From Opitutus sp. GAS368 (GTDB lineage Bacteria > Verrucomicrobiota > Verrucomicrobiia > Opitutales > Opitutaceae): 64,000 bases of DNA. The notes beneath the pieces were generated by a model. That model was not told the origin of the DNA and searched no databases. It saw nothing but the letters and a program-made list of their open reading frames with translations. The position numbers and the translations under genes were made by a program. Positions 1-9,964 of this stretch are shown one piece after another; within the stretch, counting starts at the first letter, position 1, and each line of letters opens with the position of its first letter. The stretch is taken from positions 1-64,000 of the forward strand of contig CAMCHO010000003.1 of the NCBI GenBank assembly GCA_945874455.1, read 5' to 3'.

Positions 1-1
1 G

Positions 2-1339
2 TCATGATTTCGACGCTTTCTGCTGTTCGTATTTCTTCTGATATTTTTCGTAGAGCCGGAGGTGACGGTTCGACAGATCGATGCGCGCGCCGTCGATGTA
101 AGCCTGCTCCACCCGGGTCGGAATCTCCAGCGGATCACCGTCCGTCACAATCAGTGTGGCCCGCTTGCCGATCTCAATTGAACCGAGCTCGGCACCGACC
201 CCCAGAATCTGCGCCGCATAAAGCGTGATGGCTCTGAGCGCCTCCGCCGGTGGCAGGCCATAGGACGCGGCCTTGCCCGCCTCGTAGGGAAGATTGCGGT
301 CGGCCATCGTGCCCATCTCGGCACTCGCGCCGTTGTTCGCGATACAGAAACGCACGCCCGCGGCGTGGAGCTTCGCCGGATTAGTGAAGGGCGCATCAAA
401 CGGATCTTCGCGGCGCAACGGCAGCGCCGTCACCGGGCTGACGATCACCGCAATGTCGTTCGCCTTGAGCAGGTCGAGCACCCGCCACGCATCCAATCCT
501 CCGACGAGGGTGATCTTCAATTTCTCCGTTTTCGCCCACGCCACGGCCGATTCAATCTGCGTCATTTCGGTCGCATGCACAAAGACGGGCAGCTCCCCTT
601 TCAAAACGGGAATCATCGCTTCCCACCGCGAGTCGCTGTCGATCGGTTTGCCCGCGCCTTCTTTGGCTTTCAGATAAGCTCGCGCCGTCGCAAAGGCGTC
701 ACGGATTTTCCGCACGTTGTCATCGATCGTCTTTTGCTGTTCTGCTGCGGAACGAGGGAAACTCGGGTCGCGGTTAACCGTGAGCCTGGGCCAATAAACA
801 TGGAGAGCCGCCGCACTGCGCAACGTCAGATCTTCCCACGTCCAGCCGTCCATGCGAATCAAGGTCGAAGTCCCCGCAAGCAGACCCGTCGTCAGCGGCA
901 CACTCAACGCCGTGAGGATACCGTTCGAACGCGACACGGGGATGTGTTCGCTGTCCGCGTTCAGCGCCGGCTGCGCGCGCGCATTGGGATTGAGCAACCC
1001 CGTTTCCGCGAGGTCCACGCTGCCCCGCACCGAACCCAGTTCCGTCAGGCCCATCCCCGTGTAGGCTGAAATCAATCCAGGGTAGATGTGCTTGCCCGTC
1101 ACCTCCACGATCGTCGCGCCCGCGGGCACGACGAGCTTCACGCCGATGGCGGCAATCTTACCGTCCTGCAACAAGACGTCCGTCACCGGCAGATCCGCTC
1201 CGCTGACAGTATGCACCGTCGCTCCGCGCAATAGCAGCGACTTCGTCGAGCGAACCGCCGGCACATTGTCGGACGCCACCAAACTCGCCGAAACCACGAA
1301 GACAAGCGCGAGGAGCGCGGGAAGATTATTGGAGCGCAT
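2..1339 (-). CDS. Amidohydrolase-fold protein, probably without an intact metal site
   Basis: This is an imidazolonepropionase-like amidohydrolase-family protein of about 445 residues. The start at 1339 is preferred over one 54 bases upstream because it begins directly with a signal peptide (MRSNNLPALLALVFVVSAS), implying export. An N-terminal beta-sandwich part (DGKIAAIGVKLVVPAG) and the C-terminal LGSIEIGKRATLIVTDGDPLE segment are typical of the superfamily. The HxH pair that normally follows the YPGLI segment is missing (ISAYTG here), and the usual late aspartate region reads CIANNGAS. I therefore infer that this copy has lost metal-dependent catalysis and may act as a partner subunit. It overlaps the end of the upstream amidohydrolase gene by 14 bases, so the two are probably co-translated. 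The substrate is unknown; related pairs are often annotated as peptidase-like or prolidase-like. Confidence 0.8.
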   Translation of the reverse strand: MRSNNLPALLALVFVVSASLVASDNVPAVRSTKSLLLRGATVHTVSGADLPVTDVLLQDGKIAAIGVKLVVPAGATIVEVTGKHIYPGLISAYTGMGLTELGSVRGSVDLAETGLLNPNARAQPALNADSEHIPVSRSNGILTALSVPLTTGLLAGTSTLIRMDGWTWEDLTLRSAAALHVYWPRLTVNRDPSFPRSAAEQQKTIDDNVRKIRDAFATARAYLKAKEGAGKPIDSDSRWEAMIPVLKGELPVFVHATEMTQIESAVAWAKTEKLKITLVGGLDAWRVLDLLKANDIAVIVSPVTALPLRREDPFDAPFTNPAKLHAAGVRFCIANNGASAEMGTMADRNLPYEAGKAASYGLPPAEALRAITLYAAQILGVGAELGSIEIGKRATLIVTDGDPLEIPTRVEQAYIDGARIDLSNRHLRLYEKYQKKYEQQKASKS

Positions 1340-4300
1340 TCGTCGAGCAGTTGGTGGCGTTTTGGCCGTTGTGGTAAATGGAGCGGTATTCATGCGCGGC
1401 GCGCTCTTCCAGCAGCTGGATCACCCGCACCAGATCGGGAGTCGGCGCGGCGTCCGGCCGGCGCGCGCCGGCACCAGCGCCAGCTCCACCGCCGGCCAGC
1501 GCCTTCATCCGCTCAGCGAGTGCTTTTTGCCCGAGCGCTTCCCGCTCGGTCGTAGCCAACACCCGCATGGCCGCATCGTCTGCGAGTGAAAAATACCGGC
1601 GGCCATCCACCCACGTCTGCTCGGCCCGCGTGTAAGTCGACAGCGGACTCGCACTCCAGATGACAAAATCGGCGTCCTTCCCCACTTCGAGCGACCCCAC
1701 ACGATCATCAATCCGCAGCTGTTTGGCAGCGTTCAACGTCACAAATTTCAAGGCCTCGTCCTCGGGCACACCGCCGTATTTCACAGCCTTCGCGGCTTCG
1801 GTATTCATGCGGCGCGCGAGCTCCGCATCGTCGGAGTTGAACGACGTGACCACCCCGGCCGCGTGCATCATGGCTCCGTCGTAGGGGATCGCATCGACGA
1901 CCTCATATTTGTAGGCCCACCAGTCGCTGAAGCACGAACCGCCCGCACCCAGTTTGGCAATTTCATCGGCCACCTTGTAGCCCTCGAGAATGTGTTGAAA
2001 CGTCGCGACCGTGATTTTTTCCCGCTGCGCCAGCCGGATAAACATCAGCACTTCGTCCTGCCGGTAAGAGTGAATGTGGATCACCCGTTCGCCCTTCAGC
2101 ATTTCCACCGCAGCCTCGAGCCGCAAATTGCGACGCGGCGGCAGCGGCGACTTGCCGGCCTGCCAATCTGTCCATTCGCGTTCGTAGTCACGCGCCTGCG
2201 CAAACGTATCCACCATGACCTGCTCCACACCCATACGGGTCTGCGGGTAACGCGCCGGACCGGTGAGGGGTGCTTGAAAATTCGAGCGCTTCACGTTCTC
2301 ACCGAGCGCAAACTTCACTCCGGGTTTCGCCCCCGCGAACTTCAGATCCTCGGGCATTCCGCCCCACCGCAACTTAATCACCTGATTCTGTCCGCCCATA
2401 GGATTGGCCGATCCGTGCAGCACATTCGCCGTCGTGAGGCCGCCCGCCAATTGCCGGTAAATACTGATGTCCGTCGCGTCGAGCACATCGCCGACTCGCA
2501 CCTCTACGGTCACGGCGCTCGTGCCTTCGTTCACTCCCCGCGAAATCGCCGTGTGTGAATGACAATCGATGAGCCCGGCGGTCACGTGTTTGCCCGTGGC
2601 ATCGATGACGGTCGCTCCCGCTGGCGCGACGAGGCCTTGGCCCACGTTTTCAATTTTCCCCGACCGCACGAGTACGTCGCCACCCACGATCCGCCCCTGC
2701 GGCCCACTCGTCCACAGCGTCGCGTTCTTGATCAAGACCCAGGCTGGTTGCACCGGCAATCCCTTCAGTCCGTAGGCTCCGGCTGGATACGCATCGGTCG
2801 TCGCATAAAACTTCTCGGCGGGCTTGGTCTCGTCCGGCTTTTTAGCCGCGGATTTCTGGTCGTCGGTTTTTGGCGCCGTCGCACTTGCGGCCACCACCCG
2901 TGTCGCACTCCACCGCATCGTCGCCCCGTCCGGCAACAGGCCCGTCCCCGCCAGAGTGCCATCATTGAGAGCACCCGACAGCCGCACCGTTCCCTGCGCC
3001 TCCTTGCCTTGAAACACCTCCGCCGGTGCCAGCACGGTCACTTGGTTTCGCACCTGGGTGAGCGTGACATCTTTATCACCAAACCGCGCGCGCGGTCGCC
3101 CGCCACCGCCGGTCGTCGCACCGACGCGACTCTCAATTTTCAACTCACGCGGCGCGCCCGTCGGAGCGCCGGTCCACGTCAGGGTCCACGTGCCTCTCAC
3201 GTCCACCTTGCGCGCAGCCTCTAACTCGAAATGGTCTCCGTCCACCCACATGTCGGTAATTTCCGCGGCGCTGTCGGCCGCGAAAAGATCCCCGGTGGCA
3301 ATCACCACGTGTCCCAGTTTCCCCACGGTCAACGTGCCGACAATATCATCCACGCCCAACATGTTTGCTGGTGCGGTGGTCACTGCCGCCAACGCGTCGG
3401 CGGGCGCCAGACCCCGCTTCACGGCCAAGCGCACCGCTGACCAAAACTGAGTCTCAGGCTGCTTCAGACCGGAAGTCGTGAAAGCGATGGGCACTCCCCG
3501 CGCCGTGAGTTTCGCCGCATTCGCCGGTGCCTGTTCCCAATGCTGCAGGGTCGAGAGCAGCACATCCACGGCTTTCTCGGGCGTCTCGATTTCCGGCACG
3601 GTCGGAAAATTCAACGGCACGATCACGGGCGTCTTCGCCGCCGCCAGCGCTCCGACGACGCGGTACTCGGTGCCCCGCCCGCGCAAAATCAGCTTCAACT
3701 TAAATTCGTCGGCTATTTTCTGGGCGCGCAGGAGGTCCAGTTCATCCTGCGCCTCGATCACCACTGGCTCTGTTCCGTTCGCCGCCGCCGCCAGCGCCTC
3801 CAACGAGGCATTCGCCTCCGGCCGAGCGGTGCCCGACGATTTCAGGTTCACATAAGCTTCGTTGGCCGCTCGATGCCACTGGGCGTCGAGCAACGTCTGC
3901 CGAATCAACGCGATCGCTCCCATCAACGAGCCGGGATACCCGCTCTCGCGCCCCCCACCGAGCTCGAAAGCCACGTGCTGCGCGAGGTGTGACCTCAGGA
4001 GCACCGCTCCCGGCGCACGACCGCTCAAGCTCACCAGCGCACTCTCACCGCGAAACACGCCGCGACCAGGCACCACCGCCGCCGTCGCAAAACCGAGTTC
4101 CCTCAGCGGCGTCGCTCCTTTGTCGTCGGCCACGAGCACCTTCGCCCCATCGCGCTCCGGCGTCACCCGCGCATTCCATGATCGGGCCGCTGCGGCCGGC
4201 GCAAGCGTTTCGGTCGCTGCCGCCGCGCCCCGTGCACCGCGTCCCCCTCCTTCCCCATCCGCCGACGGCGCGGGCGCCTTGAGCGCCGCAGGCAAATGCA

Positions 4301-4655
4301 CTTCGGCGAGCGGCTCAAGCAACCCCGCATAGAGGGTCTTGCCCTCCGCCTTCCACAACCGCGCATCAGCCGGGATCTTCACGTCCGCCTCGGCGCCGAC
4401 AGCTGCAATGACGCCGTCGCGCAGCACGAGCGTTCCCCGCTCAATCACCACCCCAGGCGCCGGCACAATCCGCGCACCCGTGATCGCATGGACCCGCGGA
4501 CTTGCATCCCGCAGCCCCTCAACGGGCGTCGAGCCCACTTGCGCCCGCAACGTCGTCAACGTCGCGACTGCCAAGGTATTCCTCAGCACAAGGAGTGCCC
4601 GCAACTGACCGGCACGAAGTGAAACCAACCGCATCCAAACGGAATTGTGGGTCAT
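1326..4655 (-). CDS. Two-domain amidohydrolase (exported)
   Basis: This protein of about 1,100 residues carries two amidohydrolase-like halves. The N-terminal half (roughly residues 40-480) lacks the HxH metal motif after its LYAGLLEP segment. Next comes a linker with beta-rich sequence and a charged stretch rich in K, P and E. The C-terminal half (roughly residues 620-1050) has IDCHSHTA, later histidines in HIHSYRQDE and FQHILEG, and SFNSDDAE. These are the ligands expected of a working metal-dependent hydrolase. The start is uncertain: 4655 and 4634 both precede a hydrophobic stretch (RLVSLRAGQLRALLVL) that looks like a signal peptide, and 4634 fits it best. The gene overlaps the next amidohydrolase gene by 14 bases. 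I infer one active domain plus two inactive homologous domains across the pair. The substrate cannot be read from sequence. Confidence 0.8.
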   Translation of the reverse strand: MTHNSVWMRLVSLRAGQLRALLVLRNTLAVATLTTLRAQVGSTPVEGLRDASPRVHAITGARIVPAPGVVIERGTLVLRDGVIAAVGAEADVKIPADARLWKAEGKTLYAGLLEPLAEVHLPAALKAPAPSADGEGGGRGARGAAAATETLAPAAAARSWNARVTPERDGAKVLVADDKGATPLRELGFATAAVVPGRGVFRGESALVSLSGRAPGAVLLRSHLAQHVAFELGGGRESGYPGSLMGAIALIRQTLLDAQWHRAANEAYVNLKSSGTARPEANASLEALAAAANGTEPVVIEAQDELDLLRAQKIADEFKLKLILRGRGTEYRVVGALAAAKTPVIVPLNFPTVPEIETPEKAVDVLLSTLQHWEQAPANAAKLTARGVPIAFTTSGLKQPETQFWSAVRLAVKRGLAPADALAAVTTAPANMLGVDDIVGTLTVGKLGHVVIATGDLFAADSAAEITDMWVDGDHFELEAARKVDVRGTWTLTWTGAPTGAPRELKIESRVGATTGGGGRPRARFGDKDVTLTQVRNQVTVLAPAEVFQGKEAQGTVRLSGALNDGTLAGTGLLPDGATMRWSATRVVAASATAPKTDDQKSAAKKPDETKPAEKFYATTDAYPAGAYGLKGLPVQPAWVLIKNATLWTSGPQGRIVGGDVLVRSGKIENVGQGLVAPAGATVIDATGKHVTAGLIDCHSHTAISRGVNEGTSAVTVEVRVGDVLDATDISIYRQLAGGLTTANVLHGSANPMGGQNQVIKLRWGGMPEDLKFAGAKPGVKFALGENVKRSNFQAPLTGPARYPQTRMGVEQVMVDTFAQARDYEREWTDWQAGKSPLPPRRNLRLEAAVEMLKGERVIHIHSYRQDEVLMFIRLAQREKITVATFQHILEGYKVADEIAKLGAGGSCFSDWWAYKYEVVDAIPYDGAMMHAAGVVTSFNSDDAELARRMNTEAAKAVKYGGVPEDEALKFVTLNAAKQLRIDDRVGSLEVGKDADFVIWSASPLSTYTRAEQTWVDGRRYFSLADDAAMRVLATTEREALGQKALAERMKALAGGGAGAGAGARRPDAAPTPDLVRVIQLLEERAAHEYRSIYHNGQNATNCSTNALQ

Positions 4656-4904
4656 GAAAAAAGCCGCGCAGGGACGCGACTCCCGGAGGCAACGCGGCCC
4701 GTGCGAACCTAGCAATCCCATTTTGCCCACCGTGCTCTTCCACGCCGAAAACGACCGAAATATTTCCGTCACCTTTCAAAAATTACCGCGTCTCTCCCCA
4801 CCGCACGCTTTGCTTTTCCTGGCTACCACCGGAAAGATTCGCTGCGCGCCATTTTCCTCCCTCCAACTCTCCCGCGCTTTCCATTAAACTTCTCCCTTAA
4901 TCTC

Positions 4905-6455
4905 ATGGCTAAATCGAAAAGTTCCGGCGGCTTTATCTTTCTCACCCTGCTCATCGCCGGCGGCGGCTACGGTGCATGGTACTACTTCGGAACAAAATCT
5001 GACAAGGCCCCGGAGTTCCAGACCATCAAAGTCACCCGAGGCGATATCACCCAAACCGTGACTGCGACCGGCGACCTCCAACCCGTCGTCACCGTTGACA
5101 TCGGCGCCCAAGTTTCCGGTCAGATCAAAGAAGTTTTCGTCGACTTTAATTCCAAGGTAAAAGCCGGCGACATCCTCGCCCGCATCGACGAAGCGACTCC
5201 GACCCAACGCCTCAAACAGGCCGAAGCCGATCTCGAGTCCACCAAGGCCACCAATCGCCTCCTGCAACTCGGAGCCGAGCGCACCCGCGAACTCTCCGGC
5301 AAGAAACTCGTTTCGCAGTCGGAGCTCGACAACGCCGAGGCCCAACTCGCCCAGTCCAACGCCACGATGCTCACCCGCACCGCCGCCGTTGAAAATGCGA
5401 AGCTCGACCTCTCCCGCTGCACCATCGTCGCCCCGATCGACGGCATGGTCCTCGATCGCAAGACCGACAAGGGCCGCACCGTCAACGCGAGCATGAACGC
5501 TCCCGTGCTCTTCACCCTCGTAAACGACCTCACGAAGATGCAGATCAATGCCGCCGTCGCCGAGGCCGACATCGGCAGCATCGCCGAGGGCCAAGAGGTT
5601 AAATTCACCGTCGATGCCTTCCCCAACCGTACCTTCAACGGTAACGTCCGGATGGTGCGGAACGCCGCCAGCGTGAGCCAAAGCGTCGTTTCCTACGCCA
5701 CGATCATTGATGTCAGCAACGAAGACTCGAAGCTCAAGCCCGGCATGACCGCGAACGTTTCTATCATCGTTCAGCAACGCCCCAGCGTCCTCCGCATTGC
5801 CAACGGTGCTCTCCGCGTTCGCGTTCCGCAAGAAGTGCTCGCGGCCGCTCCCGCAGCCACTCCCGTCGCCGCCAAATCCGATGGCAAGGGTGCCGAAAAA
5901 ACGGGAAGCGCAGCGACGATGACCGACGATGAACGCATGACGGCCACGATGGCCATCATGCGTGAAATCGGCTTCGAGCGCGGCACCCCCGCCTCCGCCG
6001 AACAAATCGAAAAGGCCAAGAAACTCGCCAAAGACAAAGGCCTCGACCCCGACCTCATCGCCGCCCGCTTCGCCACGCCCGGCTCCCGCAAAGGCACCAA
6101 AGGCAGCGAGAGCGGTCGTGGTGGTAGCAGCGGAGCCGGTGGTGGCCGCCCCGTCGGCCCCGGCGGAGACCGCGGTTTCAACAGCACCGTGGTGACGCGT
6201 TCACTTTACAAATTCGTGGATCAAACCGCAGCGGATAAAGATAAGAAGGTCACGCAAGTCACCGCGAAGCTCGGAGTGTCGGATGGCTTCACGACCGAAG
6301 TCCTCGAGGGGCTCGCGGAAGGAGACACCATCATCACCGGCGTCATCATGCCGGGTGCCTCCCCGGCAGCCCCCGGCGCCGCTCCCGGCGGTGCTTCGAA
6401 CCCCTTCAGTGGGCGCAGCGGCAGCATGGGCAGCAGTTCGCGGGGCCCGCGCTGA
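4905..6455 (+). CDS. Efflux periplasmic adaptor subunit, MacA-like
   Basis: This is a 516-residue membrane fusion protein that would link an inner-membrane ABC transporter to an outer-membrane channel. One N-terminal transmembrane anchor lies at about residues 9-29. It is followed by the lipoyl-like half motif (VTVDIGAQVSGQIKEV), a coiled-coil hairpin at about 95-165, the second lipoyl half (CTIVAPIDGMVLDR) and a beta-barrel domain. Two oddities stand out: a charged helical insert at about 325-395 and a Gly/Ser/Arg-rich low-complexity stretch near 400-425, with another Gly/Ser-rich tail at the end. The MacB-like ATPase and permease genes follow 32 bases downstream in the same orientation, so this is the first gene of a three-gene operon. 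No TolC-like outer-membrane gene is seen nearby. Confidence 0.93.
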   Translation: MAKSKSSGGFIFLTLLIAGGGYGAWYYFGTKSDKAPEFQTIKVTRGDITQTVTATGDLQPVVTVDIGAQVSGQIKEVFVDFNSKVKAGDILARIDEATPTQRLKQAEADLESTKATNRLLQLGAERTRELSGKKLVSQSELDNAEAQLAQSNATMLTRTAAVENAKLDLSRCTIVAPIDGMVLDRKTDKGRTVNASMNAPVLFTLVNDLTKMQINAAVAEADIGSIAEGQEVKFTVDAFPNRTFNGNVRMVRNAASVSQSVVSYATIIDVSNEDSKLKPGMTANVSIIVQQRPSVLRIANGALRVRVPQEVLAAAPAATPVAAKSDGKGAEKTGSAATMTDDERMTATMAIMREIGFERGTPASAEQIEKAKKLAKDKGLDPDLIAARFATPGSRKGTKGSESGRGGSSGAGGGRPVGPGGDRGFNSTVVTRSLYKFVDQTAADKDKKVTQVTAKLGVSDGFTTEVLEGLAEGDTIITGVIMPGASPAAPGAAPGGASNPFSGRSGSMGSSSRGPR

Positions 6456-6487
6456 ACGCATCCGCCCCTCGATCGATTACTTTTACC

Positions 6488-7267
6488 ATGTCGTCTCCCG
6501 TCGTCCAAATTAAGGACATCCATAAGATCTATGAGTCTGGCGAGGTGCCGGTGCACGCCGTGCGTGGCGTGAGCCTCGACATCCATCGCGGCGAGTTCAT
6601 TGCCCTCATGGGCGCGAGCGGCTCCGGCAAATCCACGCTCATGAATATGCTCGGCTGCCTCGACCGGCAGACCAAGGGCACCTACCTCCTCGACGGCATC
6701 GATATCGACAAACTCGACCGCAACGAACTCGCCGATCTTCGCAACCAAAAGCTCGGTTTCGTCTTTCAGGGCTTCAACCTCCTCGCCCGCACGACCGCCC
6801 TCGAAAACGTCGAGCTTCCCATGCTCTATGGGCGCCACCGCAAAGCGTCCTCCGAGGAAATTCGCGAACGCGCCCTCCACTGCCTCGAAATCGTCGGCCT
6901 CGCCAACCGGGCCGACCACATGCCCAATCAGCTGTCCGGCGGTCAGCAACAGCGCGTCGCCATCGCCCGCGGCCTCGTTAATTCCCCACAGGTCCTCCTC
7001 GCCGACGAGCCCACCGGTAATCTCGATTCCAAAACCTCCGTGGAAGTCATGGGCGTTTTCCAGAAGCTCAACGATCAAGGCATCACCATCGTGATGGTCA
7101 CCCACGAGCTCGACGTCGCCCGCTACTGCAAACGAAATCTGATTTTGCGCGACGGCGTCGTCGTCCGCGACGCTCCGGTCGATGGCCGCTCCATCGCCGC
7201 CGAAGAAATGCTCCGCATCAAACAGGCCGAGACCGCCGCCAAGCTCACCACCGCCGCCCAACACTGA
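6488..7267 (+). CDS. MacB-like ABC transporter ATP-binding protein
   Basis: This 259-residue ATPase belongs to the MacB/LolD/FtsE group. It would power a mechanotransmission-type transporter at the inner membrane. Walker A is GASGSGKS at residues 42-49, the signature is LSGGQQQR, and Walker B is VLLADEP followed by TGNLDS, the characteristic wording of this group. A C-terminal extension beyond the H-loop (VTHELDVARYC) includes an Ala/Glu-rich tail. In E. coli MacB the ATPase and permease are one polypeptide; here they are split, with the permease starting 13 bases downstream. It is co-directional with the adaptor gene upstream. Confidence 0.95.
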   Translation: MSSPVVQIKDIHKIYESGEVPVHAVRGVSLDIHRGEFIALMGASGSGKSTLMNMLGCLDRQTKGTYLLDGIDIDKLDRNELADLRNQKLGFVFQGFNLLARTTALENVELPMLYGRHRKASSEEIRERALHCLEIVGLANRADHMPNQLSGGQQQRVAIARGLVNSPQVLLADEPTGNLDSKTSVEVMGVFQKLNDQGITIVMVTHELDVARYCKRNLILRDGVVVRDAPVDGRSIAAEEMLRIKQAETAAKLTTAAQH

Positions 7268-7280
7268 GGACATACCCTCC

Positions 7281-8489
7281 ATGAGATTTACCAGCACCCT
7301 CCTCGTCGCCCTTCGCGCCCTCCGCCGCAATACCATGCGCTCGATGCTCACCGCGCTGGGCATGATCATCGGCGTCGCCGCCGTCATTACGATGGTCAGC
7401 ATCGGCAACGGGGCCAAAGCCCAAGTCGAAGCCCAAGTCGCCGCGATGGGCCAAAATCTGATCACCGTCATGCCTGGCAGCTTCTCCAGCGGCGGCTCGC
7501 GGGGCGGCTACGGCAGCTCGACTTCCCTCACGCCGGAAGACGCCGACGCCATCCTCGCCGATGTCAAAAATATCGACGGCCTCAGCCCCGAGGTGCGCGC
7601 GCGAAAACAGATCCTCGCCAATGGTCTGAACTGGAGCACCAACATCAACGGCGTCGGTCCCGACTACCCCTATGTCCGCAACTGGCCCGTCGCATCCGGC
7701 TCCATGTTCACGGATCAGGAGGTCAAATCCCTCGCCAAGGTCTGCGTCATCGGAAAAACCGTCGTCGATCAAGTGTTCCCCAACGAAGACCCCATCGGCC
7801 AGACTTTGCGCATCGGCAATCTCCCCTTCCGCATCCTCGGCGTCTTGTCGCCGAAGGGCTTCAGCCTTTTCGGTTCCGATGAGGACGATGTCGTCTTGAT
7901 CCCCTACACCTCCCACATGCGGCGCGTTTCCCGTCAGACAAATATTAGCATGATCCGCATCCAGGCCGCCGAGCCCGAGAATATCGCCTCGGTCAAAATC
8001 GCCGTCGAAGATTTGCTCACTCAGCGCCGTCGCGGTCGCGAACCCGACTTCAACGTCCGCACCCAAGAAGAGCTGGCCAATGCCGCCAGCGCCAACGCCA
8101 AGACCATGACCGGCCTGCTCGCCGGCATCGCCGGCGTTTCCCTCATCGTCGGCGGTATCGGCATTATGAATATCATGCTCGTCTCGGTCACCGAACGCAC
8201 CCGTGAGATCGGCATCCGTCTCGCGATCGGCGCGCACGGCCGCGACGTCCTCACCCAATTCCTCATCGAAGCCATCCTCCTTAGCTCGCTGGGAGGATTG
8301 ATCGGAGTCGCTGTAGGAGTGGGAGGGTCTCAACTGCTCTCGCATTACAACGGGTGGCCCGTCCTCGTGCCCACGATGTGGATCGGCATCTCCGCCGCCG
8401 GCAGCGCGTTCGTCGGTATCATCTCCGGCTTCTACCCCGCCTACAAAGCCGCCCAGCTCGATCCGATCGACGCCCTCCGCTACGAGTAA
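7281..8489 (+). CDS. MacB-like ABC transporter permease (MacB_PCD plus FtsX)
   Basis: This 402-residue inner-membrane permease has the four-helix MacB topology. One N-terminal transmembrane helix (MLTALGMIIGVAAVITMVSI, about residues 20-39) is followed by a large periplasmic MacB_PCD domain and three C-terminal helices of the FtsX domain, with the family wording IAGVSLIVGGIGIMNIMLVS then TERTREIGIRLAIGA. The ATG at 7281 is chosen because GAGGA lies about 10 bases upstream and the protein then begins at the first helix. A longer open frame upstream only reads antiphase through the ATPase gene. A strong terminator follows 30 bases after the stop, which closes the operon. Confidence 0.94.
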   Translation: MRFTSTLLVALRALRRNTMRSMLTALGMIIGVAAVITMVSIGNGAKAQVEAQVAAMGQNLITVMPGSFSSGGSRGGYGSSTSLTPEDADAILADVKNIDGLSPEVRARKQILANGLNWSTNINGVGPDYPYVRNWPVASGSMFTDQEVKSLAKVCVIGKTVVDQVFPNEDPIGQTLRIGNLPFRILGVLSPKGFSLFGSDEDDVVLIPYTSHMRRVSRQTNISMIRIQAAEPENIASVKIAVEDLLTQRRRGREPDFNVRTQEELANAASANAKTMTGLLAGIAGVSLIVGGIGIMNIMLVSVTERTREIGIRLAIGAHGRDVLTQFLIEAILLSSLGGLIGVAVGVGGSQLLSHYNGWPVLVPTMWIGISAAGSAFVGIISGFYPAYKAAQLDPIDALRYE

Positions 8490-8518
8490 TCACCCCGCGT
8501 TCGTATCACTTTTCCCTC

Positions 8519-8548
8519 GGGGCGCAGTGTCCACTGCGCCCCTTTTTT
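8519..8548 (+). terminator. Rho-independent terminator after the MacAB-like operon
   Basis: A perfect 11-bp stem (GGGGCGCAGTG with CACTGCGCCCC) and a two-base loop are followed directly by six T residues. It lies 30 bases after the permease stop codon. Confidence 0.93.
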
Positions 8549-8600
8549 GCGCCCCCTCATTCTTGCTGCGCTACCCGTCCGTCACGTCATTTTCCCTCTC

Positions 8601-9890
8601 ATGTCCCCCGTCCGCCGTCTGCTTCTATTCTCCGCGTCTCTCCTTCTCCCCCTCTCTCCTTCTTCCGCTCAGTCCGCCGCTTCGTCCAGTCACACCAGCC
8701 TCCGTCGCACCGCCGAAGCCGCCTACCAACGCCAAGACTTCGCCGCCGCCCGAGACGCCTACGCCGCCGCCTTGGCGCTTCGCCCCGACTCACCGCGCTA
8801 CCTCCACCATCTCGCGGCCACGCAGGCCCTCACCGGCCGCAGCGACGATGCCCTCGCGACCCTGCAACGCCTCACCGCCCTCGGCGTAGCCCCCGCCGTC
8901 GAACGCGACCCCGCCTTCGCCTCCCTCCAAGGCTCCCGCGCTTTCAACGCCATCCGTACCGCCCTCGCCGCCAATCGCGAACCGCAGGGCTCAGCCGACC
9001 TCCTCGTCGAACTCCCAGGTCGTATCGGCATCATTGAGGGCATCGCGTTTCGCGACCGCACGGGCGACCTCTTCCTCGGCGATGTTCACCAGCGGTGCAT
9101 CTGGCGCCGCGATCGCGATGGCCGCGTCACCCGCTACAGTGCCGAAACCGAGGAACTCTTCGGCGTCTTCGGCCTCGCCCTCGATGAGACCCGCCAAACG
9201 CTCTGGGCCGCCACCTCCGCCGTCCCCGAAATGAGCGGCTTCACCCCCGAGCAAAAAGGCCGCGCCGCCCTCGCCGCCTTCAGCCTCCTCACCGGCGAAC
9301 TCCTCCGCGTGATCGACGTGCCCTCCGACGGCCGCGACCACGTGCTCGGCGACCTCATCGTCGCCCCCGACGGCACCATCTACGCCACCGACAGCACCGC
9401 GCCCATCATCTGGCGCTACCTCCCCGGTGGCGAAGAAATGGACAAACTTGTCGAGTATCCCGACTTCGTCTCCCTCCAAGGTCTGGTGCTGACCAACCGC
9501 ACGCTCATCGCCGCCGACTTCGCCAACGGCCTCTTCGCGATCGATCTGTCCGAATCCGCACCGGTCGTGCGCGCCTTCACGCCACCACCGAACGCGACGC
9601 TCGTCGGCCTTGATGGGCTCGCACCCGCTCCCGACGGACTCTTCGCCGTGCAAAATGGCGTGAGCCCCCAGCGCCTCATCCGCGTCGGGCTCTCCTCCGA
9701 CCTCACCGCCCTCACCTCCGTCACCGTTCTCGCCGCCGCTTTCCCTCACTTGGACGACCTTGCGCTCGTCACACTCGTCAACGGTCGCCCCACCTTCATC
9801 GCCAACGCCGGGTGGGAAAATTTCGACGCCGCCAAGTCCGCACACCCACCCGCGCACTCGGTCAGAATTTTTCAAGCCACCCCGCCTTAA
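8601..9890 (+). CDS. Exported protein with TPR-like N-terminus and SMP-30/gluconolactonase-like propeller
   Basis: This protein of about 429 residues begins at 8601 with a clear signal peptide (MSPVRRLLLFSASLLLPLS). Residues 30-110 form tetratricopeptide-like helices (AEAAYQRQDFAAARDAYAAA). The remaining roughly 300 residues look like a six-bladed propeller related to SMP-30 / strictosidine synthase proteins (GIAFRDRTGDLFLGDVHQR, DLIVAPDGTIYATDST, LEGL-type strands). The function is unknown; the propeller may bind a small ligand or a sugar lactone. It is followed after 74 bases by an ABC importer operon on the same strand, but the gap and lack of overlap leave co-transcription open. Confidence 0.8.
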   Translation: MSPVRRLLLFSASLLLPLSPSSAQSAASSSHTSLRRTAEAAYQRQDFAAARDAYAAALALRPDSPRYLHHLAATQALTGRSDDALATLQRLTALGVAPAVERDPAFASLQGSRAFNAIRTALAANREPQGSADLLVELPGRIGIIEGIAFRDRTGDLFLGDVHQRCIWRRDRDGRVTRYSAETEELFGVFGLALDETRQTLWAATSAVPEMSGFTPEQKGRAALAAFSLLTGELLRVIDVPSDGRDHVLGDLIVAPDGTIYATDSTAPIIWRYLPGGEEMDKLVEYPDFVSLQGLVLTNRTLIAADFANGLFAIDLSESAPVVRAFTPPPNATLVGLDGLAPAPDGLFAVQNGVSPQRLIRVGLSSDLTALTSVTVLAAAFPHLDDLALVTLVNGRPTFIANAGWENFDAAKSAHPPAHSVRIFQATPP

Positions 9891-9964
9891 GCCACCACTG
9901 CCAGTCTCCGACATATTGCCTCGGGCACTTGCCCCGCGCCGAACGTCACTCCACGTTGGCCCCC

